Shown here one piece after another: positions 29,752-38,305 of a DNA stretch of 64,000 nucleotides. Location of the stretch: positions 186,001-250,000 of the forward strand of contig NZ_BOML01000038.1 of assembly GCF_016862175.1 (NCBI RefSeq). The letters run 5' to 3'. The translations under genes were made by a program, and so were the position numbers. Under the pieces are notes generated by a model, which was not told the DNA's origin, did no database searches, and saw only the letters and a list, made by a program, of their open reading frames with translations. This stretch comes from Paractinoplanes durhamensis (lineage in GTDB: Bacteria; Actinomycetota; Actinomycetes; Mycobacteriales; Micromonosporaceae). The stretch's first letter is position 1. Each line of letters begins with the position of its first letter.

Positions 29752-29760
29752 TTATCCACA
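29752..29760 (+). promoter_or_regulatory. Isolated DnaA box
   Basis: TTATCCACA, a consensus DnaA box, lies in the eccE/WXG100 divergent region. Another single copy is at 47290. Single boxes do not make an origin. Confidence 0.4.
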
Positions 29761-29825
29761 GGCCCTGATGCCGGGGTTTCGCGCATTGAACCGAGTCGCT
29801 ACCGTCGGCGTTCTAGGGGCACAAG

Positions 29826-29873
29826 TAGCTGGCCCATCACGGGCTGCCCCCCTCGATCGGGGCAGACCAGCTA
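29826..29873 (+). promoter_or_regulatory. Two-tier hairpin in the WXG100 leader
   Basis: TAGCTGG (29826-29832) pairs with CCAGCTA (29867-29873), and inside it CTGCCCC (29844-29850) pairs with GGGGCAG (29859-29865). It lies about 90 bases before the first WXG100 start. No T-run follows, so it is not a plain terminator. It may shape mRNA stability or translation. Confidence 0.45.
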
Positions 29874-29960
29874 ACGTGGTGGTCCACGTCGATGCATCGG
29901 GGTCTACGTCGGACCCTGGCGTTTCGGCAAATCGAGCCAGGAAAGCGGGGTGAAGTCCGG

Positions 29961-30281
29961 GTGGCCGGACAGACGGAAGCTCAAGCCAGTGAAATGGCGG
30001 CAGGCGCTCAGAACTTCGAGCGGGTCAACCAGGACCTTACGAGCATGCTGAGCCAGCTCATGAACCAGCTGTCGCAGCTCAGTTCGAGCTGGAAGGGCAT
30101 GGGTGCCCAGGCGTTCGAGCAGGTCAAGATTCAGTACGAGTCGGACCTCAAGCAGCTCAACCAGGCGCTCGCCGAGACCGCCGAGTCGATCAAGGCGTCG
30201 GGTCTCGGTTACGACTCGACCGACACGAGCGCTGCTAGCAAGCTGACCAACAGCGGTGGCAGCTTCAGCCTGCCGCTCTGA
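29961..30281 (+). CDS. WXG100-family secreted protein (first of pair)
   Basis: 106 residues. Two predicted helices are joined by the W44-K-G46 turn in SSSWKGMGAQAF. The C-terminal tail has Y84DSTD88, a YxxxD type VII export signal, and an unusually long Ser/Thr/Gly extension after it. GTG 29961 was chosen (VAGQTEAQASEM) because the upstream frame has no family match. It probably forms a heterodimer with the next gene product. Confidence 0.88.
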   Translation: MAGQTEAQASEMAAGAQNFERVNQDLTSMLSQLMNQLSQLSSSWKGMGAQAFEQVKIQYESDLKQLNQALAETAESIKASGLGYDSTDTSAASKLTNSGGSFSLPL

Positions 30282-30309
30282 CGCCTGGACGGGGAAAGGA
30301 ACAAAGACC

Positions 30310-30606
30310 ATGGCTGGTGACGGCATGCTGCTCGTCAACTTCGCTTCACTGCAGAACGCGAGTGCCGACATCTCTTCGGCGATCAGCAAGCTGCAGTCCT
30401 CGCTCACCCAGCTCGAGAGCGACGGCAAGCGGCTCACCTCGACCTGGGGCGGCGACGCTCAGCAGGCGTACGAGGTGCGGCAGACCAAGTGGCAGAACGC
30501 CTCGCAGGATCTCCAGCAGATCCTGACGAACATCAAGAAGGCCGTCGACGAGTCGGCCGAGGACTACATCAACACCGAGAAGCAGGCGACCCAGCGCTTC
30601 TCGTAG
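30310..30606 (+). CDS. WXG100-family secreted protein (second of pair)
   Basis: 98 residues, the classic ESAT-6/CFP-10 length. W46-G-G48 turn (TSTWGGDAQQAY) lies between two helices. Near the C-terminus Y86INTE90 is a YxxxD/E export motif. ATG 30310 follows AAAGGAACAAAGACC, 28 bases after the first WXG100 gene. Co-secreted partner of the preceding protein by analogy with ESX pairs. Confidence 0.9.
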   Translation: MAGDGMLLVNFASLQNASADISSAISKLQSSLTQLESDGKRLTSTWGGDAQQAYEVRQTKWQNASQDLQQILTNIKKAVDESAEDYINTEKQATQRFS

Positions 30607-30630
30607 GGGCGCGGACACTGCTCGACGGCG

Positions 30631-30674
30631 AAACGGTCGGATCAGCCATGACGGCTGCCCGGCCGTTTTCCCGT
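30631..30674 (+). terminator. Terminator after the WXG100 pair
   Basis: AAACGGTCGG (30631-30640) pairs with CCGGCCGTTT (30659-30668) with one G-T pair, enclosing AGCC/GGCT, followed by TTCCCGTT. Confidence 0.75.
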
Positions 30675-30926
30675 TAAGTCCGTTCTTCCGTGTTTGTTGT
30701 CCCTCGATCGCGTACTGGCCAAGTTGGCCTTTCTGACTACGATCAGTGCTTGACTGATCGCGCCCAGCGATCGTTTTGGGTCCGTCGGCCTATTTGAGGT
30801 CTTATAGCGAGGGCGCCGTAACACAACACTTATCGGTCTTCGTCCTGCCGCCCATTGTGATCGCCGCCTGACCTTGTAGGTTGTACGCGTTGAGATGGCC
30901 TCGTCGCGCGGTGGGGAGAGGTGGAC
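30675..30926 (+). promoter_or_regulatory. Gene-free region upstream of the SseB-domain gene
   Basis: No gene is seen. It is more A/T-rich than its surroundings, as expected of a promoter region, and holds the inverted repeat GATCAG (30741-30746) / CTGATC (30754-30759) with a 7-base loop, which could be an operator. No confident -35/-10 pair could be picked. Confidence 0.35.
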
Positions 30927-33839
30927 GTGTCCGAGTGGGAACCGGCTACGGACGCCGAGGTGGCAATGCGCGATGCGTTGCGGACCGACGACCAGGAGTC
31001 GTACTTTCGCATTCTTTCCGGCGTTGACCTGCTGTTACCGGTCTCGGCCGACGCCCTCGCGGGCCTCGCGCCGCTCGGCTGGGGCACCTGGAGCACCGGC
31101 GGCCGCACACACGTGCTGGCCTTCACGTCGTCGGGCGCTCTTCAGTCGTGCCTGGCCGACTACACCGGCTCGGCCCGCCGCGTGGCGTATGCGGAGCTGG
31201 CCAACACCTGGCCAAACCTCGAGTGGTGGCTGGCGGTAAACCCCGGCCTGCCGATCGAGGGCTACCTTCCGGCCTGGTTCGTGGCCCAGCTGTCCCGCGG
31301 TGACCTGCGGCTGCCCACCCGTGGGCCGGGCCGTGACAAGGCGCCGTCCGCCTCGCGCATCCAAGACCTGCACTCGGCCGCGATGGCAGCCAACGCGGCC
31401 GTCGCCCAGCAGGACGGTGCCGGTGGCCCGACCCACGAGCCGATCGCCTACCCGCAGCAGCCGGTCAGCGTTCCGCCGGCCGCGGCCGCTGCCGCCAACC
31501 ACCCGGCGAGTGCGCCGCCCGCCGGTTACGCGCCGCCCGGGCTCCCGCAGCGGACGGTCGGCGCATCGTCCGGCGCCGCCGCGGGCCTCGCGGCCCCCAG
31601 CAGTGCACCCCCGGTCGGCTACGGCCGGCCCAGCAGCGCGCCGCCGGCCGGCTACGGTCAGCCGATCAGCGCGCCCCCGGCCGGTTATGGCCGGCCGATC
31701 AGCGCGACCCCGATCAGCTACCCGCAGCCGATCAGTGCGCCGCCCGCGGCCTACGCTCCGCCGACCGGGCATCCGCGCCCGACCAGCGCGCCCCCGGCCG
31801 CCGGTGGCGCCTCGTCCGGTGGTTACGCGCCGGCGCTCGGCGGGCCGCCCGGATACGCGCAGGCCGCGGCCGCCAACCAGATGCCGTACTTCCCGGCCGC
31901 CGACGAGGAGCCGGGGCCGGCTCCGGCCGCCGCACCGCAGTCGGGCCCACCGGCCGCGCCTGCCGGCCCGTCAGCACCCGCTTCCGAGCCGTTGTCGTTC
32001 GGCCCGCCGCCCGTCCGGCCGGCCCCGGCCGCGCGCCCGACCGGCCCGACCGGTCCCGCCGCGCTGCCGGTCGGTTTCGGCGGCCCGGTCGCGCCGCCGA
32101 CCGGCCCCGGCCAGGCGGAGAAGCCACAGGTCGGCCCGGGTGGGCTGCCGGTGCGCACGCCGAGCGGCGTGATGCCGAGCGGCCTGCCGGCCCGCACCCC
32201 GCCGCCGGCTCCGGTCTCCGCCGCTCCGGCGTCCGCGGTCCCGACCGCCTACCGCCCGCCGTCCGTCCCCGGAGACAACCGGCCCGCCCCGCTGGACTCG
32301 CGTGGCCCGGTCCAAGACCTGAACGCCCCGCTGCCCGTGCGCACCCCGATGGCGAACACGCCCCCGGTGCCCGAGCACATCGCGAGCCTCCCGGTCGAGG
32401 AGCCGCCGCTCGACCCGCGCTGGGCCGGCGCCGGCGCCGCCATTCCGCCGCCCGCCCCGGCACTGCCCGAGCTTCCCCGGCGCCAGCCGCCGGCCGAGTC
32501 GGGGTCCAGCGGCTTCCCGCAGGGCCCGGCGTCACCGCAGGCCGCCGCCGCGCAGCGGACCGACATGCCCGAGCAGCCGGCCCCCGGTTTCGGCACCCCG
32601 CTGCCGCGCCGTCAGTCCGCCCCCGGTGGCGAACCGGCCCCGATGACGTCGTTCCCGGCGTTCAAGACCCCGGCCGAGCGGGCCGCCACGTCCGCGGCGC
32701 AGGCCCCGTCGCCGGGTCGGCCCGGTCTGCCGCCGCCGGTCATCCCGGGTTCGCCCGGCAGCGACCGCCCGGCGCGTCTCGGCGCCGAGCAGCCGCCGCT
32801 GGAGGTCCGCGGGGCCATGCCGGTGCCGCCGGTCGGCCGCCCGACCATGTCCGGCGCGATGCCGTCGCAGGTTCCGGCGACCGAGCCGTTCCTGCCGGCC
32901 AACGAGGTCGAGCGGGATCTGTACGACGCCGCCGAGGGTGGCAGCACCGACCAGTTCCTGTCCACGCTGCTGCTGGCTCCGGTGCTGGTCCCGGTCGCGA
33001 ACCACTCGCGGCCCGGGAGCACGCCCGGCGAGTCCGGCTTCGCGTTCCGCACCGAGCAGATCGACGGCGAGGAGTTCCTGGTCGTCTTCACCAGCAAGGA
33101 TCGGCTGGCCGAGCACTTCGCCGAGCCGACCCGCACGGTGAGCGTCCGGTTCTACGAGCTGATCCGGAACTGGCCCGACCCGTCGTGGTCGTTCGCGGTC
33201 AACCCGCGGACCCCGGTTGGTGCCCGTTACCCCGGACCGCAGGTGATCGCGCTGGCCAGTTGGGCCGCCGAGGCCGGTCTGGGTTCCGACCCGGCCGAGC
33301 ACGAGGAGGCGGGCGAGCCGATCCCGGCGCCGCCGCCGGTCAACGACGACGCCCAGCACGCGACGGTCATGCAGAAGACGCTGCCGCCCGAGCAGGTCGA
33401 CTACTACCTGGAGCGCGGTTACGACCGGGTCGCCGGGTTCGTGCACCGGGCCACCGAGGTCGAGCACCTGCGCACCCCGCACGAGCTGTTCGGCGCGCTC
33501 GGACTGACCTACCAGGGTTCGCCGCACCAGCCGGAGGCCAAGGAGGCGTACGTTCTGCGCTGGCCGGCCTACCGCCCGAGCCTCTACCGCATTCCGTACG
33601 GCGGCCAGAACGAGCAGGCGCTCAAGGCGATGGACGGCTGGGTGATCGAGCGTCCGCCGTTCCGCGGCAACGGTTTCGCGCCGGGCGAGGGCCGCGACGT
33701 GATCGCCGAGTTCAAGGTGGACAGTGTCCGCCTGCCGCACGGTTCCCAGCTCTGGCGGATCGACGCGGACGGTTCCGAGCACATGATCGCGATCTTCGAC
33801 AACGACGGTCCGCAGTGGCGCCGGGTGGGTGAGCAGTGA
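30927..33839 (+). CDS. Double SseB-domain proline-rich protein with C-terminal unknown domain
   Basis: 970 residues in four parts. Residues 1-125 are SseB-like (VAMRDALRTDDQESYFRIL, TWPNLEWWLAVNPGLPIEG). About 140-650 is a disordered Pro/Ala/Gly linker with repeats of the type SAPPAGYGRPI. About 655-785 is a second SseB-like domain whose NWPDPSWSFAVNPRTPVG mirrors the first. About 805-970 is a distinct domain (YLERGYDRVAGFVHRA, LYRIPYGG, GWVIERPPFRGNGF, LPHGSQLWRI). GTG 30927 is 7 bases after GGGGAGAGG. No signal peptide is visible. It overlaps the next gene by GTGA. It follows the WXG100 pair, so a type VII link is likely but unproven. The C-terminal domain is not assigned. Confidence 0.8.
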   Translation: MSEWEPATDAEVAMRDALRTDDQESYFRILSGVDLLLPVSADALAGLAPLGWGTWSTGGRTHVLAFTSSGALQSCLADYTGSARRVAYAELANTWPNLEWWLAVNPGLPIEGYLPAWFVAQLSRGDLRLPTRGPGRDKAPSASRIQDLHSAAMAANAAVAQQDGAGGPTHEPIAYPQQPVSVPPAAAAAANHPASAPPAGYAPPGLPQRTVGASSGAAAGLAAPSSAPPVGYGRPSSAPPAGYGQPISAPPAGYGRPISATPISYPQPISAPPAAYAPPTGHPRPTSAPPAAGGASSGGYAPALGGPPGYAQAAAANQMPYFPAADEEPGPAPAAAPQSGPPAAPAGPSAPASEPLSFGPPPVRPAPAARPTGPTGPAALPVGFGGPVAPPTGPGQAEKPQVGPGGLPVRTPSGVMPSGLPARTPPPAPVSAAPASAVPTAYRPPSVPGDNRPAPLDSRGPVQDLNAPLPVRTPMANTPPVPEHIASLPVEEPPLDPRWAGAGAAIPPPAPALPELPRRQPPAESGSSGFPQGPASPQAAAAQRTDMPEQPAPGFGTPLPRRQSAPGGEPAPMTSFPAFKTPAERAATSAAQAPSPGRPGLPPPVIPGSPGSDRPARLGAEQPPLEVRGAMPVPPVGRPTMSGAMPSQVPATEPFLPANEVERDLYDAAEGGSTDQFLSTLLLAPVLVPVANHSRPGSTPGESGFAFRTEQIDGEEFLVVFTSKDRLAEHFAEPTRTVSVRFYELIRNWPDPSWSFAVNPRTPVGARYPGPQVIALASWAAEAGLGSDPAEHEEAGEPIPAPPPVNDDAQHATVMQKTLPPEQVDYYLERGYDRVAGFVHRATEVEHLRTPHELFGALGLTYQGSPHQPEAKEAYVLRWPAYRPSLYRIPYGGQNEQALKAMDGWVIERPPFRGNGFAPGEGRDVIAEFKVDSVRLPHGSQLWRIDADGSEHMIAIFDNDGPQWRRVGEQ

Positions 33840-34201
33840 TTCGCGACGGCTACGTGGTGAGCTGGCAGGGCCGCGAGTTCGACGCGGTCCCGGACGGCGA
33901 CAACGCGCGCATCTACAGCACCCAGCCGGCCGACGGCTTCGAGGAGATCAAGCCCGGCCGGTACGTTCGGGTGCTGACCCCCGAGGACTACGACGAGATG
34001 GTCTACGTCCGCACGGTCTGCGTGTGGCGCGGCGCCCCGTTCCTGGTCCTCGGTGAAGCCGACAACTGGCTGCGGGTGGAATACACCGGCGGCCGCGCCC
34101 CGATGGCCCGCCACATGGGCCTGGAGGAGTTCGACTACGGCGTCTACCAGACCTGGGCCCCGGCCCACGAGGTCTCCGACGTCCACGAACAGCGCATCTG
34201 A
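33836..34201 (+). CDS. Small unknown protein coupled to the SseB-domain gene
   Basis: 121 residues, MIRDGYVVSWQGREFDAVPD at the N-terminus, rich in beta-strand-like sequence, acidic, with no signal or membrane segment. GTG 33836 overlaps the stop of the large gene (GTGA), so the two are translated together in fixed ratio. Size, charge and position resemble an immunity protein beside a polymorphic toxin, or a folding partner. No family is recognised. Confidence 0.65.
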   Translation: MIRDGYVVSWQGREFDAVPDGDNARIYSTQPADGFEEIKPGRYVRVLTPEDYDEMVYVRTVCVWRGAPFLVLGEADNWLRVEYTGGRAPMARHMGLEEFDYGVYQTWAPAHEVSDVHEQRI

Positions 34202-34282
34202 CCGGCCCCGATCGGATCGGACCGCAGTAGTCGGGCGTCAGCAGGGCGCCTTCGGCCAGGGTTGAAGCCGAAGGGAGGCCTC

Positions 34283-35152
34283 GTGATCGCGGCACTCAAC
34301 CGGATCGTCGAGCTCGTCGAGGAACATCTCGGCGACGAGATCGACGTCAAGGCGTGGGCGGGCAAGCTCGCCACGACCGAGTACCACCTGCGCCGGATGT
34401 TCTCGTCGCTGGCCGGCATGAGCCTGTCGGAGTATGTCCGGCGGCGCCGGATGACCGTTGCCGCCGCCGACGTCGTCAGCGGCCACGACGATCTGCTGAG
34501 CATCGCGGTGCGGCACGGGTACGGCTCGACCGAGGCATTCGGCCGGGCGTTCCGGTCCGTGCACGGCGCGAGTCCCGGTGACGTACGCCGCGACGGCGGC
34601 CCCCTTCGCACACAACCACAGCTCAGGTTCCGCCTGAGCGTCGAAGGGAGTACCCCCATGGACACCCGCATCGTCAACCACCCGGCCTTCCGGCTCATCG
34701 GCCACGCCGCCCGGGTCCCGCTGATCCACGAGGGCGTCAACCCGCACATCCAGCGGCACGTGACCGCCCTGCCGCCGGCCGAGCACCTCCGCCTGAAGGC
34801 CATGAGCAACACCGAGCCGGCCGGGCTGCTGGCGGTCAGCGACGACCTCGACCCCGACCGCACCGAGGGCAGCGAGCTCACCTATCTGCACGGGGTGGCC
34901 GTCACCGTGGACACCCCGGCCCCGGACGACCTCGACGCCATCGAGGTGCCGGCCGGCAGCTGGGCGGCCTTCCGGAGCTCCGGCCCCTATCCCGGCGCCC
35001 TGCAGGAGACCTGGGCGGCGACCGCGACCGAGTGGTTCCCGTCCAACCGATGGCGGCTGCGCCCGGGCCCGGAGATCGTCGCGGTGCTCGACCGCGCCGA
35101 CGACTTCAGCACCGCGACGACCGAGCTGTGGCTGCCGGTGGAGCCGGGATAA
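34283..35152 (+). CDS. AraC-family regulator with GyrI-like effector domain
   Basis: 289 residues. The N-terminal half is an AraC helix-turn-helix pair (LATTEYHLRRMFSSLAGMSL, SIAVRHGYGSTEAFGRAFR). The C-terminal half (from about residue 125, HPAFRLIGHAARVPL) is a GyrI/Rob-type small-molecule binding domain, with PAGSWAAFRSSGPYP. GTG 34283 has AAGGGAGG 4 bases upstream and was preferred to TTG 34262. Such fusions often sense drugs, but the ligand here is unknown. Confidence 0.88.
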   Translation: MIAALNRIVELVEEHLGDEIDVKAWAGKLATTEYHLRRMFSSLAGMSLSEYVRRRRMTVAAADVVSGHDDLLSIAVRHGYGSTEAFGRAFRSVHGASPGDVRRDGGPLRTQPQLRFRLSVEGSTPMDTRIVNHPAFRLIGHAARVPLIHEGVNPHIQRHVTALPPAEHLRLKAMSNTEPAGLLAVSDDLDPDRTEGSELTYLHGVAVTVDTPAPDDLDAIEVPAGSWAAFRSSGPYPGALQETWAATATEWFPSNRWRLRPGPEIVAVLDRADDFSTATTELWLPVEPG

Positions 35153-35193
35153 ACCGGTGGGCGTTCCCGCCCGCCTCCGCGAAAATGGCGGCC

Positions 35194-35931
35194 ATGGACA
35201 AGGTCGAGGTCGTCGTCGCCCATGCCGAGCGCGTGACGCTGCGCCTCGGTGACACGTTCATGAAGATCGACGCCGATCAGGCACGGATCGCCGTCGAGGT
35301 CCAGGCGATGGCCATGGCGCCGGTCCCGACCCCCGAGGTGCGGTGGCACCAGCCGCCGGTGCTCGCGATCGCCGCCATGCCGGGGACAGCACTGGGCGTG
35401 CTCGGTGCGCCGTCCACCGCATCGGCGGCGGCGTGGGCGGCGGCCGGTGCCGCGATCCGGCGGCTGCACGAGGCACCGCTGCCGCCGTGGCCCGGCCGCC
35501 GCCTCGACGACATCGTCGCGGAGCTCGACCGCGAATGCGAGTGGCTGGTGTCGACCGGCACCCTCCCGGCCGACCTGGTCACCCGCAACCGGGAGGTGGC
35601 CGAGGCCGCGCTCCGGCCGTGGACACCGGCGTTCATCCACGGCGACCTGCAGATCACCCACGTGTTCGTCGACGGCGACGAGTTCCGCGGCATCATCGAC
35701 TGGTCCGAGGCGGCCCGCGGCGATGCCATGTTCGACCTGGCCATCCTGACCCTCGGCCACGAGGAGCGCCTCGACGACGTCCTCGCCGGGTACGGCACCG
35801 ACGTCGACCGCGACGTGATCCGGGCGTGGTGGTCGGTGCGCAGCCTCTCGGCCACCCGCTGGCTGGCCGAGCACGGTTTCGACCCGTCGGCGCCGGGCTG
35901 CGAGGTCGACGTGCTGAAAGCCCGGATGTGA
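35194..35931 (+). CDS. Aminoglycoside phosphotransferase (APH)-family kinase
   Basis: 245 residues with the APH catalytic loop FIHGDLQITHVFVDG and the metal-binding IDWSEAARGDAMFDLA. The N-lobe is short. The substrate is not known; many such genes act on small hydroxylated metabolites and not on antibiotics. Start ATG 35194 (or 35185). It lies 41 bases after the AraC gene on the same strand. Confidence 0.82.
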   Translation: MDKVEVVVAHAERVTLRLGDTFMKIDADQARIAVEVQAMAMAPVPTPEVRWHQPPVLAIAAMPGTALGVLGAPSTASAAAWAAAGAAIRRLHEAPLPPWPGRRLDDIVAELDRECEWLVSTGTLPADLVTRNREVAEAALRPWTPAFIHGDLQITHVFVDGDEFRGIIDWSEAARGDAMFDLAILTLGHEERLDDVLAGYGTDVDRDVIRAWWSVRSLSATRWLAEHGFDPSAPGCEVDVLKARM

Positions 35932-35969
35932 GCCGGAAATCCGGTTGACCCGCGTGATGGGGTGGCAGC

Positions 35970-36794
35970 ATGGTCACCCTTTCCGCCGGGCTGTCGCCGG
36001 CCGCTCTGCAAGCCATCGCCGACCTCGAGCACCGCGTGGTCGCAGCCGACGGCGGGCGGCTGAAACTGGAGTGGAACGCGTTGCGCCACCGCTCCGGCGA
36101 GGCCGTCGAGGACGTTCTGTGGTGGGACGGCGACCGGCTCCTGGGGTTCCTGGGTGTCTATTCGCACGGCGCACCGACCCTGGAGCTGGCCGGCATGGTC
36201 GACCCGGAGGCGCGCGGGCGCGGGATCGGCGCCGCGCTGCTGAACGCCGGGCTGCAACTGTGCAAGGACCGCGAGCACGGCTCGATCCTGCTGGTCGTGC
36301 CGCGGAGCTCGGCCGCGGGCCGCGCCCTCGCCGAGCGGCAGGGTGGCCGTCTCGACCACAGCGAGCACGCCCTCGAGCTGCTCGGTGACCCGGTCGAGGT
36401 GGCCGCCGACCCCCGCGTCACGCTGCGCGCCGCTGCCGAAGCCGACCGGCCGGCTGTCCGCGAGCTCATGCGGCTCGGCTTCGGCTGGGAGCCGCCCGCG
36501 TCGGCCGACCGCGACCCGCACACTCTCGTGATCGAGCAGGACGGCCGCCCGGTCGGCGCCGTCCGGTTGCTCCGCGAGGGCGATCGAGCCGGCATCTACG
36601 GCTTCGTCGTCCACCCCGACCAGCAGGGTCGCGGCATCGGCCGGGACGTTCTGCACCGCCTGTGCCGCACCGCGCGGGCCGAGGGTGCCGACGTCGTGCA
36701 TCTGGAGGTGGAGACCGACAACGATCGGGCCCTGCATCTCTACACCTCGATCGGCTTCCAGCCGGTGATCACCGAGGACTACTACGCGCTATGA
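35970..36794 (+). CDS. Tandem GNAT N-acetyltransferase
   Basis: 274 residues with two GNAT halves. The first has LELAGMVDPEARGRGIGAAL (acetyl-CoA loop RGRGIG). The second has YGFVVHPDQQGRGIGRDVLH and ends LHLYTSIGFQPV. Both keep the Q/RxxGxG acetyl-CoA motif. The two-domain plan recalls mycothiol synthase MshD, but the length is shorter and key MshD blocks were not confirmed, so the substrate stays open. It overlaps the convergent hydrolase gene by 6 bases. Confidence 0.8.
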   Translation: MVTLSAGLSPAALQAIADLEHRVVAADGGRLKLEWNALRHRSGEAVEDVLWWDGDRLLGFLGVYSHGAPTLELAGMVDPEARGRGIGAALLNAGLQLCKDREHGSILLVVPRSSAAGRALAERQGGRLDHSEHALELLGDPVEVAADPRVTLRAAAEADRPAVRELMRLGFGWEPPASADRDPHTLVIEQDGRPVGAVRLLREGDRAGIYGFVVHPDQQGRGIGRDVLHRLCRTARAEGADVVHLEVETDNDRALHLYTSIGFQPVITEDYYAL

Positions 36795-37703
36795 GGTCTT
36801 GAGCCAGCGGAGGATCTCGCCGGTGACCACGTCGGGCGCCTCCTGGTGGAGGAAGTGGCCGGCGTCCGGGATCAGCCGCCACTCGTAGGGGGCGATCACG
36901 TAACGGCCGGAGCCCTGGGCGGTGCGGGGGAGCGTGGCGGTGTCGAGGGCGCCGTGCAGTTGCAGCGTCGGGGTGATGAGCGGGTGCTGCATCAGCTTCA
37001 CGAAGCGGTAGCCCTGCAGGCGCAGGGCGCTGCGGGCCACCCAGCGGTAGGCCTCCAGGGCGCAGAACGCCGCCTGCGGGATCTGCATGGCTTCCCGGCA
37101 CCGGTTCACGTAATCGGTGAATTCGGCCGTCTGCCTCCACTGAGGACCGGTCCAGTGCGTCATCAGCTCGCCGACCAGCGCAGCGTTGTCGCGGGTGAGG
37201 ACGTGCTCGTAGCGGGGGACCTGGAAGCGCAGGATCGTCGAGGACGCGGCGAACTGGCCGCGCGGGTCGGCGAAGAGGGCGGCGCGCAGCCGCAGCGGGT
37301 GCGCGGCGCCGAGCACGACCAGGCGGCTGACCAGCTTGGGGTGGAAGGCGGCGGCGGCCCAGCCGATCATGCCGCCGGCGCCGGCCCCGACGATCATCGC
37401 GGAGCGTTCGCCGAGCGCGCGGATCAGGCCGGTCACGTCGGCGGCCATGGTGTAGCCGTCGTAGCCGCGCGGGGGTTTGTCGCTGGCGCCGTAGCCGCGC
37501 AGGTCGATGGCGACGGCCCGGAAGCCGGCGTCGGCGACCCGGGTCATCACGTCGTGCCACGCCCACCAGAACTCGGGGAAGCCGTGCAGGAACAGCACGA
37601 GCGGGCCGGTGCCGGCCTCGACGACGTGGAACCGGCTGCCGTTCGCGCCGACGAAACGGTGCGTCCAGGGGCCCTCCACCAGGACACACGACTCGTCAAC
37701 CAT
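36789..37703 (-). CDS. Alpha/beta hydrolase, epoxide-hydrolase-like, nucleophile missing
   Basis: 304 residues of the epoxide hydrolase type: FLHGFPEFWWAW (oxyanion HGFP), AIDLRGYGASDKP, a cap domain, and DAGHFLHQE with the catalytic histidine. LHGALDT offers the acid. The nucleophile elbow, normally G-x-Nuc-x-GG (for example GHDWGG), reads IVGAGAGGMIGW, giving glycine at the nucleophile. The protein may be inactive, or use another residue. Start ATG 37703; a GTG two codons upstream is possible. Confidence 0.82.
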   Translation of the reverse strand: MVDESCVLVEGPWTHRFVGANGSRFHVVEAGTGPLVLFLHGFPEFWWAWHDVMTRVADAGFRAVAIDLRGYGASDKPPRGYDGYTMAADVTGLIRALGERSAMIVGAGAGGMIGWAAAAFHPKLVSRLVVLGAAHPLRLRAALFADPRGQFAASSTILRFQVPRYEHVLTRDNAALVGELMTHWTGPQWRQTAEFTDYVNRCREAMQIPQAAFCALEAYRWVARSALRLQGYRFVKLMQHPLITPTLQLHGALDTATLPRTAQGSGRYVIAPYEWRLIPDAGHFLHQEAPDVVTGEILRWLKTS

Positions 37704-37763
37704 GGCCACAAGACTAGGACATGCCCTGGGCGGTCGATTCGAATCCGCCCGGGTCCCGTCGCG

Positions 37764-38258
37764 TTACCCGGCGAGTTGGACGCGCTCCAGCTTCGCCGTG
37801 CGGCCCGAACCGCAGTCGGCCGGGATCGTGCCGGGGGTGATCCGGGCCCGGACCTGGGCGCCCTTGGTCAGCTTGAGGCCCTGCGTGGAGTAGGTCGCGT
37901 AGGTCACCCCGGCGCTGGTGGTGAGGCCGTAGCAGGGGCCGGAGCCGCCGCGGGTGACGGTGGCGGTGATCCAGGCGACCTGCAGCGCCCCGATGTCGGG
38001 GGTGGCGTGCCCGGCCGGCCGGGACGGGGTGGCGGCGATCCGTGGCGGCAACGTTGCCGGTGCAGTGGTCGCGGTCGGCGCACCGGCGGGCCGGCCGGGA
38101 AGCGCCGCCGACGTCGGAGCGACGGTACCGGCGGAGCCGCTGGGCTGCGCGATCGGTGCCGCGGCAGCGATGTCGGATTTTTCCGGCTGTTCCTCGACGC
38201 ATCCGGCAAGGAGCGCCAACAGGACGACTGCGATCGGTATGGCTCTGCGCACTGACAT
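37764..38258 (-). CDS. Lipoprotein, paralogue of the next
   Basis: 164 residues. Signal sequence with lipobox LLAGC (C20), then a Pro/Thr/Ala-rich spacer and a C-terminal domain with WITATVTRGGSGPCYGL, LKLTKGAQVRARITPG and a second cysteine (PADCGSG), probably disulphide-linked outside the membrane. The adjacent lipoprotein shares this domain. Function unknown. Confidence 0.75.
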   Translation of the reverse strand: MSVRRAIPIAVVLLALLAGCVEEQPEKSDIAAAAPIAQPSGSAGTVAPTSAALPGRPAGAPTATTAPATLPPRIAATPSRPAGHATPDIGALQVAWITATVTRGGSGPCYGLTTSAGVTYATYSTQGLKLTKGAQVRARITPGTIPADCGSGRTAKLERVQLAG

Positions 38259-38305
38259 CTACCCCCGTGAACGTGCTGCGGCGGTAAAGGTTAGCCGGAT
38301 TCACG

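Noticed and set aside
29752..29760. Origin of replication
   Set aside because: Only single DnaA boxes at 29752 and 47290, no cluster, no AT-rich unwinding site and no dnaA or dnaN nearby.
33340..33839. Naming the SseB-protein C-terminal domain a TNT NAD-glycohydrolase
   Set aside because: Some layout resemblance, but the TNT sequence blocks I know are not present. Left unassigned.
35970..36794. Calling the tandem GNAT gene mycothiol synthase
   Set aside because: Two GNAT domains fit, but the length is short and diagnostic MshD blocks were not seen.
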